Shown here: piece by piece, positions 1 through 7,529 of the stretch
Layout: each line of letters starts with the position of its first letter
How positions within the stretch are numbered: position 1 is the stretch's first letter
NCBI GenBank assembly: GCA_036396535.1
Contig: DASWKR010000054.1
Coordinates: forward strand, 1 to 38,773
DNA: 38,773 nucleotides
Direction: 5' to 3'
From: Acidimicrobiia bacterium
GTDB taxonomy: Bacteria > Actinomycetota > Acidimicrobiia > Spongiisociales > UBA5794
Notes under the pieces: generated by a model
The model's input: only the letters and a program-made list of their open reading frames with translations
What the model was told of the DNA's origin: nothing
Database searches by the model: none
Made by a program: the position numbers and the translations under genes

Positions 1-1235
1 GCACCCTGAACGGCGAGCCGGGCGAGGTGGAGCGCAGCCGTCGTCGTGTACGTCCGCACCCGTTCCCGGTCCCCCGGCATCCGCAGGGTCCTGGCGGCCG
101 CTCCGTCGGGTGTGCGGACCGCGACGATCATGGTGCCGACCGGCCGCTCCTGCTCGTCCGGTCCCGCCGACCCGGTCACCGCGATGACGACGTCGGCGCC
201 GAGGCGGCCGGCGCCTCCCTGCGCCATCGCCAGGGCCACCTCCTCGCTGACCACGCCGAACTCGTCGATCGTCACGTCCGGGACATCGAGCACCGTGCGC
301 TTCACGTCGACGTCGTATGCGACGACCGAACCCCTGAAGTAGGCGGAGGCGCCGGGCACGGCCGTGAGCCGGGCGGCGATCATCCCTCCGGTGGCGGACT
401 CGGCGGTGGCGATCGTCCAACCCCGCTTGTCGAGCAGGTCGAAGAGGATGCGCTCGACCGTCTCCTCGTCGGCCCCGAAGACACGCGACCCGAGCCGGGC
501 GCGGACCTGCTCCTCGACCGGCGCGATCAGGTCGAGGGCCTCATTCCTGGTTGCGGCCTTCGCCGTGAGTCGGATCTTGATCTCCGCCGCACTTGCCAGG
601 AAGGCCAGCGTCGGGTTATCGCTCGCCTCGTAGAGGTCGGCGAGCACCTCGCCGATCCGCGACTCGGACTCTCCCCAGGTCCTGATGAAGCGGCTGAGAA
701 CGACGGACGGTCCGAGGTCCTCCAATCCACAAAGGAACGGGACGATGTGCTCGTCCACCATCGGCAACATCTCGGCGGGTACTCCGGGCACCGCGAACAC
801 CCACATGCGGCCGACCTTCGTGCGGAGGCCCGGAGCGGTGCCCCGCGGGTTCGGGATCACGTCGGCGCCCTGCGGGCGGTGCGCCTGACGGAGGTTCGAC
901 TCCGGCATCTGGCGGCCCCGCTGGGCAAACCTCTCCTCGAGCTCGGCGGCGTATGCCTCGTCGAACACCAAGCCGACGCCCGCAGCCGCCGCGATCGCCT
1001 CGCGGGTGAGGTCGTCCTGTGTCGGGCCGATCCCACCGGTGACGATGAGGACATCGGCCCGGGTGGCGGCGTGGCGGATGGCGGCGACGATGCGGTCGAG
1101 GTTGTCGCCCACGACGGACTGGTGATGGTGATCGAGCCCGGCGTCCGCCAGGCGGCCGCCGATCTCGGCGGCGTTCGTGTTGACGATCTGGCCGAGCAGC
1201 ATCTCGGTGCCGACGGCGAGCACCTCGACGATCAC
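1..1235 (-). CDS. cinA: CinA-like competence/damage-inducible protein (3' end cut by window edge)
   Basis: CinA family protein. The N-terminal MoCF-like (COG1058) domain is recognisable from GTEMLLGQIVNTNA near the start and TGGIGPTQDDLT at about residue 70. The C-terminal domain, which in related proteins is an NMN deamidase (pyridine nucleotide salvage), is recognisable from ESATGGMIAARLTAVPG and VTGSAGPDEQERPVGT. About 411 codons are visible without a stop, close to the usual full length of about 415, so only the last few residues are missing. The GTG start overlaps the rimO TGA by 4 nt (GTGA), so the two genes are translationally coupled. Many actinobacteria have pgsA between rimO and cinA; it is absent here. 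Family assignment is strong; NMN deamidase activity is inferred from the family. Confidence 0.9.
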   Translation of the reverse strand, partial: MIVEVLAVGTEMLLGQIVNTNAAEIGGRLADAGLDHHHQSVVGDNLDRIVAAIRHAATRADVLIVTGGIGPTQDDLTREAIAAAAGVGLVFDEAYAAELEERFAQRGRQMPESNLRQAHRPQGADVIPNPRGTAPGLRTKVGRMWVFAVPGVPAEMLPMVDEHIVPFLCGLEDLGPSVVLSRFIRTWGESESRIGEVLADLYEASDNPTLAFLASAAEIKIRLTAKAATRNEALDLIAPVEEQVRARLGSRVFGADEETVERILFDLLDKRGWTIATAESATGGMIAARLTAVPGASAYFRGSVVAYDVDVKRTVLDVPDVTIDEFGVVSEEVALAMAQGGAGRLGADVVIAVTGSAGPDEQERPVGTMIVAVRTPDGAAARTLRMPGDRERVRTYTTTAALHLARLAVQG

Positions 1236-2566
1236 CGGCGCACCGACCCCACGAGGTCCGTCCCGTATGCCCCGACAATCTCGGCATCGAGCCATTCACC
1301 GGGCGCCCCCTCGTCGAGGAGGACCACCCCGTCGATCTCCGGCGCCTCCCGGTACGAACGGGCGACGCTCCGGCCATCCTCGACCTGGTCGACGAGGAGC
1401 CGCACGACCCTCCCGACCTGCTCCTGGTTGCGCACCGCCGTGATGTCGTCCTGGATCGACTGCAGGTGTCGCAGCCGCTCTGCCTTCTCCGACTCGGGCA
1501 GCCGGCCTTCCAGCCCGGCTGCCGGCGTCCCCTCCTCCGCCGAGTAGGGGAAGAAGCCCGCCCAGTCGAGGCGAGCTGCCTCGAGGAACCCGGCGAGCTC
1601 GGCGACGTCGTCGTCCGTCTCACCCGGGAACCCGACGATGAAGCTCGACCTGAGCGCCGCCTCCGGAGCCCGGTGACGGATCCGCGCCACGAGGTCGAGG
1701 TGGCGATCGATGTCGCCGGGACGCTTCATGGCCCTGAGCAGGCGAGACGACACATGCTGGAGAGACAAGTCGAAGTAGTCGGCGATCACGGGGTTGGCCG
1801 CCATCTCTTCGATCAGCGCATCACGGATCTCACGGGGGTACAGGTAGTAGAGCCGCACCCGCTCGAGGCCTGCGATGTCGGTCACGAACCGCAGGAGCTC
1901 GACGATGCCACCTGGGGCATCGATGTCCCGGCCGAAGGCCGCCAAGTCCTGGGCGACGAGCACGACCTCCCGCACCCCGTGACCCACCAGCTCCGCCATC
2001 TCGTCGCGGATGTTCACCGGGGGCCGGGAGCGCTGCTTGCCGCGGAACAGAGGAATGGCGCAGAACGTGCACGCCTTGTCGCAACCCTCCGCGATCTTGA
2101 CGTAGGCGTACGGGGTCGCCGGGGTCGGGCGCCGCGTCTGGTAGAGGATGTCCATCCGCGCGGCAGGTGTGGGCCGGATCTGCAGCGGCGTCCACGAGGT
2201 GAGCTGGTCGAGGGTCCCGACCAGCTCCCCGTAGCGACTCAGGCCGATGACGGCGTCCGCCTCGGGTAGTGCCTCGGCGAGCTCCGTCTCGTACCGCTGC
2301 GCCATGCAGCCGATGACGACCAGCTTGGCGTCGGTCCGCTTGGCGTCGGCCAGCTCCAGGATCGTGTCGATCGACTCCCGGCGGGCCGCCTCGATGAAGG
2401 CGCACGTGTTCACCATGACGACATCGGCGTCGGCGGGGGTGTCGGCGTCGAGGTAACCGGCGTCGGCCAGCATCGAGGAAACCTTGTCGGAGTCCACCTG
2501 GTTCTTGGAGCAGCCGAGCGTCGTCAGCCACAGCGTCGGGGCAGACGCCCCGGAGTGGGAGGTCAT
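1232..2566 (-). CDS. rimO: Ribosomal protein S12 (uS12) methylthiotransferase RimO
   Basis: RimO is a radical-SAM enzyme that methylthiolates a conserved aspartate of ribosomal protein S12. The 444-residue protein has the N-terminal UPF0004 cysteines C19 (LGCSKNQVDS), C55 (NTCAF) and C87 (IGCMAQRY) for one Fe-S cluster, and the radical-SAM CX3CX2C at C162/C166/C169 (CDKACTFC) for the other. SSFIVGFPGETDDD and a C-terminal TRAM-like region follow. LGCSKNQVDS favours RimO over MiaB. ATG at 2566 is chosen because TAGACT lies 8 nt before it, the leaderless arrangement seen at many genes here. An in-frame GTG at 2587 would add 7 residues and has a purine-rich GGGGAGAGG directly against it. Heads a two-gene unit with cinA. 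Confidence 0.94.
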   Translation of the reverse strand: MTSHSGASAPTLWLTTLGCSKNQVDSDKVSSMLADAGYLDADTPADADVVMVNTCAFIEAARRESIDTILELADAKRTDAKLVVIGCMAQRYETELAEALPEADAVIGLSRYGELVGTLDQLTSWTPLQIRPTPAARMDILYQTRRPTPATPYAYVKIAEGCDKACTFCAIPLFRGKQRSRPPVNIRDEMAELVGHGVREVVLVAQDLAAFGRDIDAPGGIVELLRFVTDIAGLERVRLYYLYPREIRDALIEEMAANPVIADYFDLSLQHVSSRLLRAMKRPGDIDRHLDLVARIRHRAPEAALRSSFIVGFPGETDDDVAELAGFLEAARLDWAGFFPYSAEEGTPAAGLEGRLPESEKAERLRHLQSIQDDITAVRNQEQVGRVVRLLVDQVEDGRSVARSYREAPEIDGVVLLDEGAPGEWLDAEIVGAYGTDLVGSVRR

Positions 2567-2574
2567 GGCGGGGC

Positions 2575-2580
2575 AGTCTA
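2575..2580 (-). promoter_or_regulatory. -10 element of rimO (leaderless)
   Basis: TAGACT on the minus strand ends 8 nt before the rimO ATG, placing the expected transcription start at or next to the start codon. Function is inferred from spacing only. Confidence 0.5.
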
Positions 2581-2604
2581 CGGCCACCCTCTCCCCGGGA
2601 CGCG

Positions 2605-2636
2605 CCTGAGGGCCCGCCGCGGGGCGGGCCCTCAGG
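2605..2636 (-). terminator. Strong 14-bp stem-loop after the small lipoprotein gene
   Basis: Perfect inverted repeat CCTGAGGGCCCGCC / GGCGGGCCCTCAGG with a 4-nt loop, 14 nt after the lipoprotein stop and just before the rimO promoter. There is no T-run, as is common for high-GC terminators. It would separate the two minus-strand units. Confidence 0.7.
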
Positions 2637-2650
2637 GTTCGCAGGGACCG

Positions 2651-2824
2651 TCAGCCGCCGACCGTCGTGGTCGTCTCGAGCGGAAGCGTCGTCGTCGTGA
2701 TGCCGTCGAGGACGGTCGTGGTGGTGTCGTCGCCCGTGGCCGGGTCGTCGTCGTCGGTGCACGCCGCCAGGCCGAGAGCCAGCGACGTGACCACGAGCCC
2801 GGTCACCAGTTTCTGTCTCAACAT
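2651..2824 (-). CDS. Small acidic, threonine-rich lipoprotein
   Basis: A 57-residue secreted lipoprotein of unknown function. It starts MLRQKLVTGLVVTSLALG, a short basic n-region and hydrophobic core, followed by the lipobox LAAC with the lipidated cysteine at residue 22. The mature part is an acidic tetra-Asp stretch and low-complexity Thr tracts (TTTT, ITTTT, TTTT), resembling an unstructured cell-wall spacer rather than an enzyme. Start choice is firm: AGAGGAGG precedes the ATG by about 7 nt. A strong hairpin follows the stop, so it looks like a monocistronic gene between the flavin reductase gene and rimO. No homologue can be named from sequence alone. Confidence 0.8.
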   Translation of the reverse strand: MLRQKLVTGLVVTSLALGLAACTDDDDPATGDDTTTTVLDGITTTTLPLETTTTVGG

Positions 2825-2894
2825 TCCCTGCCTCCTCTTGGGTGGGGGATGCGAGGAACTACCCGGTGAGACGGCCGATCAAACGCCGCAAAGC

Positions 2895-3413
2895 TCAGGC
2901 CCGTCTCGTGTACCGGCCCCGGTAGTACAGGAGCGGATCGGTGGAATCGACGAGGTCGACGCGGTCGATCTCGCCGGATACGAGCACCGAGTATGACTCC
3001 TCGACCCCGCGCCGCAGCGTGCAGTACGCCCGGGTCGCCAACGACGTGAGCAGAGGTCCGTGGTCGGTCTGGTCGACGTCGAGACCGGCGAACATCCCTC
3101 CGGGGCTGGGTCGGAGCCCGGCGAACACGTCGCTCACCACCTCGTCGCCGACCCGGCAGACGTGGACGATGAACCTGCCGAACTCCTGGATGGCGAGCCA
3201 CAGGTCGGTGGTGGGGCCGACGAGGACGTAGACCAGCGAGGGTGCTCCCTCGGCGACAACCAGCGAGGACACCGTCAGGCCGGTCCGCTCGTCGGCGTCG
3301 CCGGCGGTGACGATCGTGACCGGCGCCGCCAGCCTGCCGCGGAATCGCCGCACCGGGTCTCGTTCGTCCCCCGGGGCCTTGAACGGGTTCTCGTCGTGGA
3401 TCCCTCCGGTCAT
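2895..3413 (-). CDS. Flavin reductase-like, FMN-binding split-barrel protein
   Basis: A 172-residue protein of the flavin reductase like (HpaC/FRP) family, whose members bind FMN and either reduce free flavin with NAD(P)H or act as small flavoenzymes. Family signs are RRFRGRLAAPVTIVTAGDAD, then RTGLTVSSLVVAEGAPSLVY, then FIVHVCRVGDEVVSDVF; length is normal for the family. The ATG overlaps the TGA of the upstream PHP gene (ATGA), so it is the third gene of a coupled operon (small helical protein, PHP phosphoesterase, flavin reductase). The longer reading frame upstream is only the antiframe of the PHP gene. Substrate and partner oxygenase are unknown; no monooxygenase gene lies nearby. Confidence 0.8.
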   Translation of the reverse strand: MTGGIHDENPFKAPGDERDPVRRFRGRLAAPVTIVTAGDADERTGLTVSSLVVAEGAPSLVYVLVGPTTDLWLAIQEFGRFIVHVCRVGDEVVSDVFAGLRPSPGGMFAGLDVDQTDHGPLLTSLATRAYCTLRRGVEESYSVLVSGEIDRVDLVDSTDPLLYYRGRYTRRA

Positions 3414-4291
3414 CGCAGCGGCACGAGCTCCCTCGTGCGCCTCCGGAAGCGGACCCGGTGGGTGTGTCCGGCGGCGAGCGCCTCCCGGATGAGGAGATCG
3501 CGTTCGAGGGCGCAGTCCTCCGGCCGGTGGGCATCGCTCGCAAGCGTGATCGGCACCCCCGCCGCAGCGAACATGGCGAGGAACCGGGGATGCGGGTAGA
3601 TCTCGGAGACCGGCTGGCGCAGCCCGGCGCTCGACACCTCGACGGCGGTGCCCGAGGCGGCCGCAGCCGCCACCACCTTCTCGTAGAGGTCGAGCGGAGG
3701 GTCGGGGAGGACGTGGCCGTGCTTCTTGACGACGTCGACGTGTGCCAGCGCATCGACCGTCCCCGACTCGGCGAGCATCACCTCGATCTCGAAGTAGTCC
3801 TCGTACGCCTGGCGCACGCCGCGACGTCCGAACTCCCACTGGGCGCCGCCGTGGTCGACGGACCACCCTCTCACCCAGTGGGTGGACCCGATCAGGAAGT
3901 CCCACGGATACGGGGCCAGCAGGTCGACGACGGCGTCGATCGTGTCCGGGAAGTAGTCCACCTCGAGCCCGAGGAGCACGGGGAGCCCGCGATCGCGCGC
4001 CTCCGTGACCGTCTGCACGTACCGCTCGAGCGAGAGCTGCAGGTCGTCGAGGAAGAACTTCTCGGCTTGCCGGGCCAGGTCGATCGTCGGGGCGGCCTCC
4101 CAGAACGGCCCGAGCACCGGGGCGGCCTCGACACACCGGTAGAGATGCTCCGTGAATCCGACCTCGTCGGCGCCACGGGTGAGCGCCGTGTCGACGTACG
4201 ACTCGATGAGACCGTCGGGATACTCGCCTGGTCGGGGCCCGGCACCGGCGTACGGGCCGTGCCGGTGGAGATGGACGTGGTAGTCCCCCAC
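3410..4291 (-). CDS. PHP-domain phosphoesterase, histidinol-phosphatase-like
   Basis: A 293-residue metal-dependent phosphoesterase of the PHP family. The metal-binding motifs appear in order: HVHLH (H5, H7, H9), GFTEH, GLEVDYFP, GSTHWVRGW, LAHVDVVKKHG and the terminal SDAH. This set fits the HisK type of histidinol-phosphatase (last-but-two step of histidine synthesis), but no other his gene is present, so another phosphoester substrate is possible. The GTG start at 4291 overlaps the preceding gene's TAG by one base (TAGTG); an upstream extension would be antiframe of that gene. It is coupled to the flavin reductase gene by an ATGA overlap. Confidence 0.85.
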   Translation of the reverse strand: MGDYHVHLHRHGPYAGAGPRPGEYPDGLIESYVDTALTRGADEVGFTEHLYRCVEAAPVLGPFWEAAPTIDLARQAEKFFLDDLQLSLERYVQTVTEARDRGLPVLLGLEVDYFPDTIDAVVDLLAPYPWDFLIGSTHWVRGWSVDHGGAQWEFGRRGVRQAYEDYFEIEVMLAESGTVDALAHVDVVKKHGHVLPDPPLDLYEKVVAAAAASGTAVEVSSAGLRQPVSEIYPHPRFLAMFAAAGVPITLASDAHRPEDCALERDLLIREALAAGHTHRVRFRRRTRELVPLR

Positions 4292-4572
4292 TAGGCGCCT
4301 CGGAGCTCCTCGATGAGGAACCGCAGCGGACCGGGCCCGACGACCTCCCCGATCCTGTTCCAAGCCTCCGGCGACACGGCCCCCGAGCCGTCGATCTCGT
4401 CTGCGGCCGCACCGACCGCTTCGGGGAATCCGCCGAACAGGCCGAGTTGGTCGAGATCCATCGCCTTGTCGGCGTTCTTGCGGGCTCGGTCGGACTGCCC
4501 CGCTGCCAGCGCACGGAGCGCCTGCTCGGCCCCCGTCAGTGCGTTGCGTTGCTTCTGGCCGTCGAGCGTCAC
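4291..4572 (-). CDS. Small conserved-looking helical protein, function unknown
   Basis: A 93-residue protein not assigned to a family. The first half (KQRNALTGAEQALRALAAG, then SDRARKNADKAMDLDQLGLF) reads like a TPR-type helical hairpin; the second half is acidic with RFLIEELRGA at the end. It is accepted as a gene because its stop overlaps the PHP start by one base and codon usage is regular. There is no in-frame ATG; the GTG at 4572 overlaps the TGA of a 9-codon mini-ORF (GTGA). First structural gene of the PHP/flavin reductase operon. Alternative: the original start may lie further upstream with a frameshift, since the first codons of both frames encode a TLDG-like segment. Confidence 0.65.
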   Translation of the reverse strand: MTLDGQKQRNALTGAEQALRALAAGQSDRARKNADKAMDLDQLGLFGGFPEAVGAAADEIDGSGAVSPEAWNRIGEVVGPGPLRFLIEELRGA

Positions 4573-4598
4573 GGCTGGGATCCGTCGAGGGTGAGCAT
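4569..4598 (-). CDS. Putative 9-residue leader peptide ORF (MLTLDGSQP)
   Basis: ATG at 4598 opens a 9-codon ORF ending in TGA, and that TGA overlaps the GTG start of the 93-residue protein as GTGA. TACGAT ends 6 nt before the ATG, so a leaderless transcript would begin on this codon. The likely role is translational coupling or attenuation; a remnant of a frameshifted N-terminus is the alternative. No expression evidence exists. Confidence 0.35.
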   Translation of the reverse strand: MLTLDGSQP

Positions 4599-4604
4599 GG
4601 GGCA

Positions 4605-4610
4605 ATCGTA
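4605..4610 (-). promoter_or_regulatory. -10 element of the PHP/flavin reductase operon
   Basis: TACGAT on the minus strand, 6 nt before the mini-ORF ATG at 4598. It lies about 95 nt beyond the end of the TauE/SafE-like gene, giving the operon its own start. Confidence 0.45.
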
Positions 4611-4703
4611 CCGGGGACGGTCGGCGCATACTCCGGTCATGAGCGAGTGGCAGCTGCTCGGCGACCGTGTCATGGCCCGGCGCGGCATACACACCGGTGA
4701 CCC

Positions 4704-5444
4704 TCATCCGAAGACCGCCAGCCTGACGGCGGCGACGACCGCCGCTCCGACGAGGACCCATCGGATCCAGGCCGCGCCTCTCGCGATGGCGAGCTGGGAG
4801 GCGACGTATGCCCCGCTCACCTGGCCGATGGCGAGCACCCCGCCGACGGCCCAGTCCACCTGGGCGGCGCTGGCGAAGAGGACGAGCGTCACCGGCGTGT
4901 AGACCGCGATCACGAGCACCTTGGCGGCGTTTCCGGAGACGAGGTCGAGCCCTGCGCCGAGGACGAGGGCGCCGAGCAGCATGAAGCCCACTCCGACCTG
5001 GAGGAAACCGCCGTAGAAGCCGATCACCAGGAAGATCCCCGACTGCACCCAAGTGGGCAGGCGGGATTGACGCTCTTCCATCCATCGCGACGGTTTGGCC
5101 AGGACGGAGAGCGCAACCATCAGCAGGACGAGGGCGAACACCCTCCGCAGCGCCTCTGCCGAGACGAGGGTCGCCGTCCACGATCCGACCGCGGCCCCGG
5201 CGACCGTCACCGGCAGGATGGGCGCCACCTTGGCCCATGGCACCTTGCCGCCCCTGTGGAACCCGGCGACAGCTCCGACGTTGGCGAGGAGGATGGCGAT
5301 GCGGTTCGTGCCGTTGGCGGTCGAGATCCCCACCAGCTCGTTGAGGATGGGGATCGTCACGACCGAGCCCCCGCCCGCCAGGGTGTTGATGAAGCCGCTC
5401 GCCATGCCGCCGACGACGAGGAGGAGGGCTTCCGCGACCGACAC
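4704..5444 (-). CDS. TauE/SafE (TSUP) family membrane permease
   Basis: A 246-residue integral membrane protein of the TSUP family, whose members move small organic or sulfur anions (sulfite, sulfoacetate, taurine products) across the cytoplasmic membrane. The N-terminal glycine-rich motif GGMASGFINTLAGGGSVVTIP and the second half repeat (FLVIGFYGGFLQVGVGFMLL) are typical of the two-fold repeat; about 8 hydrophobic segments can be counted. Length is normal. The GTG start (MSVAEALLL) lies 10 nt after the E1-beta stop, so it is the third gene of the E1 alpha/beta unit, which suggests a role with an organic acid substrate. The substrate cannot be read from the sequence. Confidence 0.85.
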   Translation of the reverse strand: MSVAEALLLVVGGMASGFINTLAGGGSVVTIPILNELVGISTANGTNRIAILLANVGAVAGFHRGGKVPWAKVAPILPVTVAGAAVGSWTATLVSAEALRRVFALVLLMVALSVLAKPSRWMEERQSRLPTWVQSGIFLVIGFYGGFLQVGVGFMLLGALVLGAGLDLVSGNAAKVLVIAVYTPVTLVLFASAAQVDWAVGGVLAIGQVSGAYVASQLAIARGAAWIRWVLVGAAVVAAVRLAVFG

Positions 5445-5454
5445 GACAGACCGC

Positions 5455-6429
5455 CTACGCCGTGAGCGTCCGCTTGGCGGCCGACACGATGCGCTCCGGG
5501 GACGGAACGTAGAGGTGCTCGGCCCTGCGGAGCGGAACCACGATGTCCCAACCGGTGACGCGCTCGATCGGCGCCTCGAGTGAGTACATGGCCCGCTCCT
5601 GGATCTGGGCGACGATCTCGGCGGCGTACCCAGCGGTGCGTGGCGCCTCCTGGACGACCACAGCTCTGCCCGTTGCTCGCACCGATCCGACGATCGTGTC
5701 GATATCGAGGGGAACGATCGATCGCACGTCGACGACGGCCGCCTCGATCCCCTCGGCGGCCAGCTTCTCGGCGGCGATCAGGCTGTCCTTCATCATCGAC
5801 CCGTAAGCGACGAGCGTGACATCGCCACCCTCACGGGCCACCCTGGCGACTCCGATCGGGACCGTGTAGCGGCCTTCCGGGACGTCGTCCTTGACCGCCC
5901 TGTAGAGCCGGATCGGCTCGAGGAAGACGACGGGGTCCGGATCGTCGACAGCCGCCAGGAGCAAGCCCTTGGCGTCGCCCGCCGTCGAGGGTACGACGAC
6001 CTTGAGACCCGGGATGTGGGCGTAGATGGTCTCGGCGGACTCGCTGTGATGCTCGGCGGCGCCGATGCCGGCTCCGTACGTGATCCTGATGACCATCGGG
6101 GCGGTGAAGCGGTGTCGGGAGCGGTTGCGGATCCGGGCCACATGGCTGATGACCTGGTCGTACCCGGGGTACGAGAACCCCATGAACTGCATCTCGGCAA
6201 TGGGCCGCATCCCGGCGATCGCCATCCCGTAGGCGGCGCCGATGATCCCGGATTCCGCAACAGGCGTGTCGATGACCCGGTCGGCGCCGTGTTTCTGCTG
6301 CAGCCCGTCGCTCACCCGGAAGACGCCCCCGGTGGCGCCGACATCCTCGCCGAGCAGCACGACGGCCGGGTCCTCGAGGGCGATGTCGAGTGCCTCGTTG
6401 ATCGCCTCGATCATCGACCGCTCAGGCAC
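5455..6429 (-). CDS. 2-oxoacid dehydrogenase E1 component, beta subunit
   Basis: A 324-residue beta subunit of a heterotetrameric ThDP-dependent E1 (pyruvate or branched-chain 2-oxoacid dehydrogenase). Typical segments are MIEAINEALDIALE near the start, VVLLGEDVGATGGVFRVSDG, DTPVAESGIIGAAYGMAI, EMQFMGFSYPGYDQVISH, and LVAYGSMMKDSLIAAEKL with DVRSIVPLD in the transketolase C-terminal domain. The GTG at 6429 overlaps the E1-alpha stop by 8 nt and has AGAGGGA in front; ATG at 6414 is a shorter alternative without a ribosome binding site. No E2 or E3 gene is adjacent, so the complex must draw on loci elsewhere. Confidence 0.92.
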   Translation of the reverse strand: MPERSMIEAINEALDIALEDPAVVLLGEDVGATGGVFRVSDGLQQKHGADRVIDTPVAESGIIGAAYGMAIAGMRPIAEMQFMGFSYPGYDQVISHVARIRNRSRHRFTAPMVIRITYGAGIGAAEHHSESAETIYAHIPGLKVVVPSTAGDAKGLLLAAVDDPDPVVFLEPIRLYRAVKDDVPEGRYTVPIGVARVAREGGDVTLVAYGSMMKDSLIAAEKLAAEGIEAAVVDVRSIVPLDIDTIVGSVRATGRAVVVQEAPRTAGYAAEIVAQIQERAMYSLEAPIERVTGWDIVVPLRRAEHLYVPSPERIVSAAKRTLTA

Positions 6430-7468
6430 TCGAGTCCCTCTCGAGCATCGCCAGCTGGTCGAGCAGCGGGCCGGTCGGCTCTGCGTACATTGCGCCGAAG
6501 ATCTCGGCAGGCCCGAGGGCGGCGAGCGCCTCCGCCTCCTCGACCGCCCGCTCCACGGCTTCTGACTCGGCTGCTTCGAGCCCTTCCTGCCAGTCGGCGT
6601 CCCAGGCGTCGTTGGCTTCGAGCCAGAGGCGAACCCGCTCCAGCGGGTCTCTCGACGAGCGCCACTCGTCGGCGACCTCCTGGGTGCGGTATCGCCCCGG
6701 GTCGTCGGCCGTGGTGTGGGGGCCGACGCGGTAGGTGACCGCTTCGATGAGCGTCGGCCCTCCCCCTCCCCTCGCTCTGGCGACGGCGTCGCGAGTGGCG
6801 GAGAAGACCGCGAAGAGGTCGTTGCCATCGACCCGCACCCCGACCATGCCGTAGGCGTCCGCTTTCTGGGCGATCGTCTCCGATGCGGTCTGCCGCTCGA
6901 ACGGCATCGAGATCGCCCAGCCGTTGTTCTGGCAGAGGAAGACCACCGGCACCCGGAAGACGCCGGCGAAGTTCATCGCCTCGTGGAAGTCTCCCTCCGA
7001 CGTCGCCCCGTCCCCGAAGTACGTCAGCGCCACCGCGTCCGATCCCTTGAGCACCTGCGCCCAAGCGATCCCGACCGCATGGATCATGTGGCCGCCGACG
7101 GTGATCGAAGCCGGCATGACGTTGACGCCCTCCGGCGCCATGCCGCCTCGCTCGTCACCGGTGCGGCCGAGGATCAGCGCCTTCCACGGGTAGCCGTGCA
7201 TCCACATGGCGGCGGCGTCCCGATAGGTCGCCACCAGCCAGTCCCTCGGCTCGAGTGCGGCAACCCCGCCGATCTGGGACGCCTCCTGGCCTTCGAACGG
7301 GGCGTATGTGGCGAGCCGCCCCTGCCGCTGCATGGCCGAGGCCTTCCTGTCGTATGCCCTGGCTGCGACCATCTTGGCGTAGAGCAGACGCGTTGCCGCC
7401 ACGTCGAGCGGCGCCTCCACGCCGGCGACACCGGAGGCGTCGAGGATGGACAGGAGCGGCGCGGACAT
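6422..7468 (-). CDS. 2-oxoacid dehydrogenase E1 component, alpha subunit
   Basis: A 348-residue alpha subunit that binds ThDP and decarboxylates the 2-oxoacid. The ThDP/Mg motif GDGATSEGDFHEAMN followed by VVFLCQNNGWAIS lies at about residues 155-185; the phosphorylation-loop region reads RVGPHTTADDPGRYR. MQRQGRLATYAPFEGQEAS is typical of the substrate-proximal N-terminus. HTTADDP and the overall layout recall branched-chain E1 alpha at least as much as pyruvate E1, so specificity is left open. It heads the unit E1 alpha, E1 beta, TauE/SafE permease; TACGCT lies 7 nt before the ATG and there is no Shine-Dalgarno sequence. Confidence 0.92.
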   Translation of the reverse strand: MSAPLLSILDASGVAGVEAPLDVAATRLLYAKMVAARAYDRKASAMQRQGRLATYAPFEGQEASQIGGVAALEPRDWLVATYRDAAAMWMHGYPWKALILGRTGDERGGMAPEGVNVMPASITVGGHMIHAVGIAWAQVLKGSDAVALTYFGDGATSEGDFHEAMNFAGVFRVPVVFLCQNNGWAISMPFERQTASETIAQKADAYGMVGVRVDGNDLFAVFSATRDAVARARGGGGPTLIEAVTYRVGPHTTADDPGRYRTQEVADEWRSSRDPLERVRLWLEANDAWDADWQEGLEAAESEAVERAVEEAEALAALGPAEIFGAMYAEPTGPLLDQLAMLERDSSA

Positions 7469-7475
7469 CGGCGGA

Positions 7476-7481
7476 AGCGTA
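7476..7481 (-). promoter_or_regulatory. -10 element of the E1 alpha/beta operon (leaderless)
   Basis: TACGCT on the minus strand, 7 nt before the E1-alpha ATG, with no ribosome binding site between. The same hexamer and spacing recur at other genes in the window. Confidence 0.5.
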
Positions 7482-7529
7482 GCGGTCGTGCCTGCTGCGG
7501 CATCGGGGAGGCGGCGGGGCCCCGGCGGG

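Noticed and set aside
27-1547. Long plus-strand ORFs opposite cinA, rimO, pabBC, ftsK, rnj, lhr and the VWA gene
   Set aside because: They are mirror frames of recognised genes in high-GC DNA, rich in Arg/Gly/Pro/His, with no family motif.
2895-4514. A 539-residue version of the flavin reductase-like protein
   Set aside because: Its first two thirds are the wrong frame of the PHP gene; the real start is the ATG at 3413 overlapping the PHP stop.
4639-4902. Plus-strand ORF starting MSEWQLLGDRVMARRG
   Set aside because: The first 20 residues look protein-like, but the rest lies antisense to the well-supported TauE/SafE permease gene and is Thr/Ala/Pro low complexity. There is no ribosome binding site or good -10.
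7505-7527. GC palindrome after pabBC as a terminator
   Set aside because: The core GGGGCCCC is self-complementary but leaves too short a loop for a convincing hairpin; not listed.
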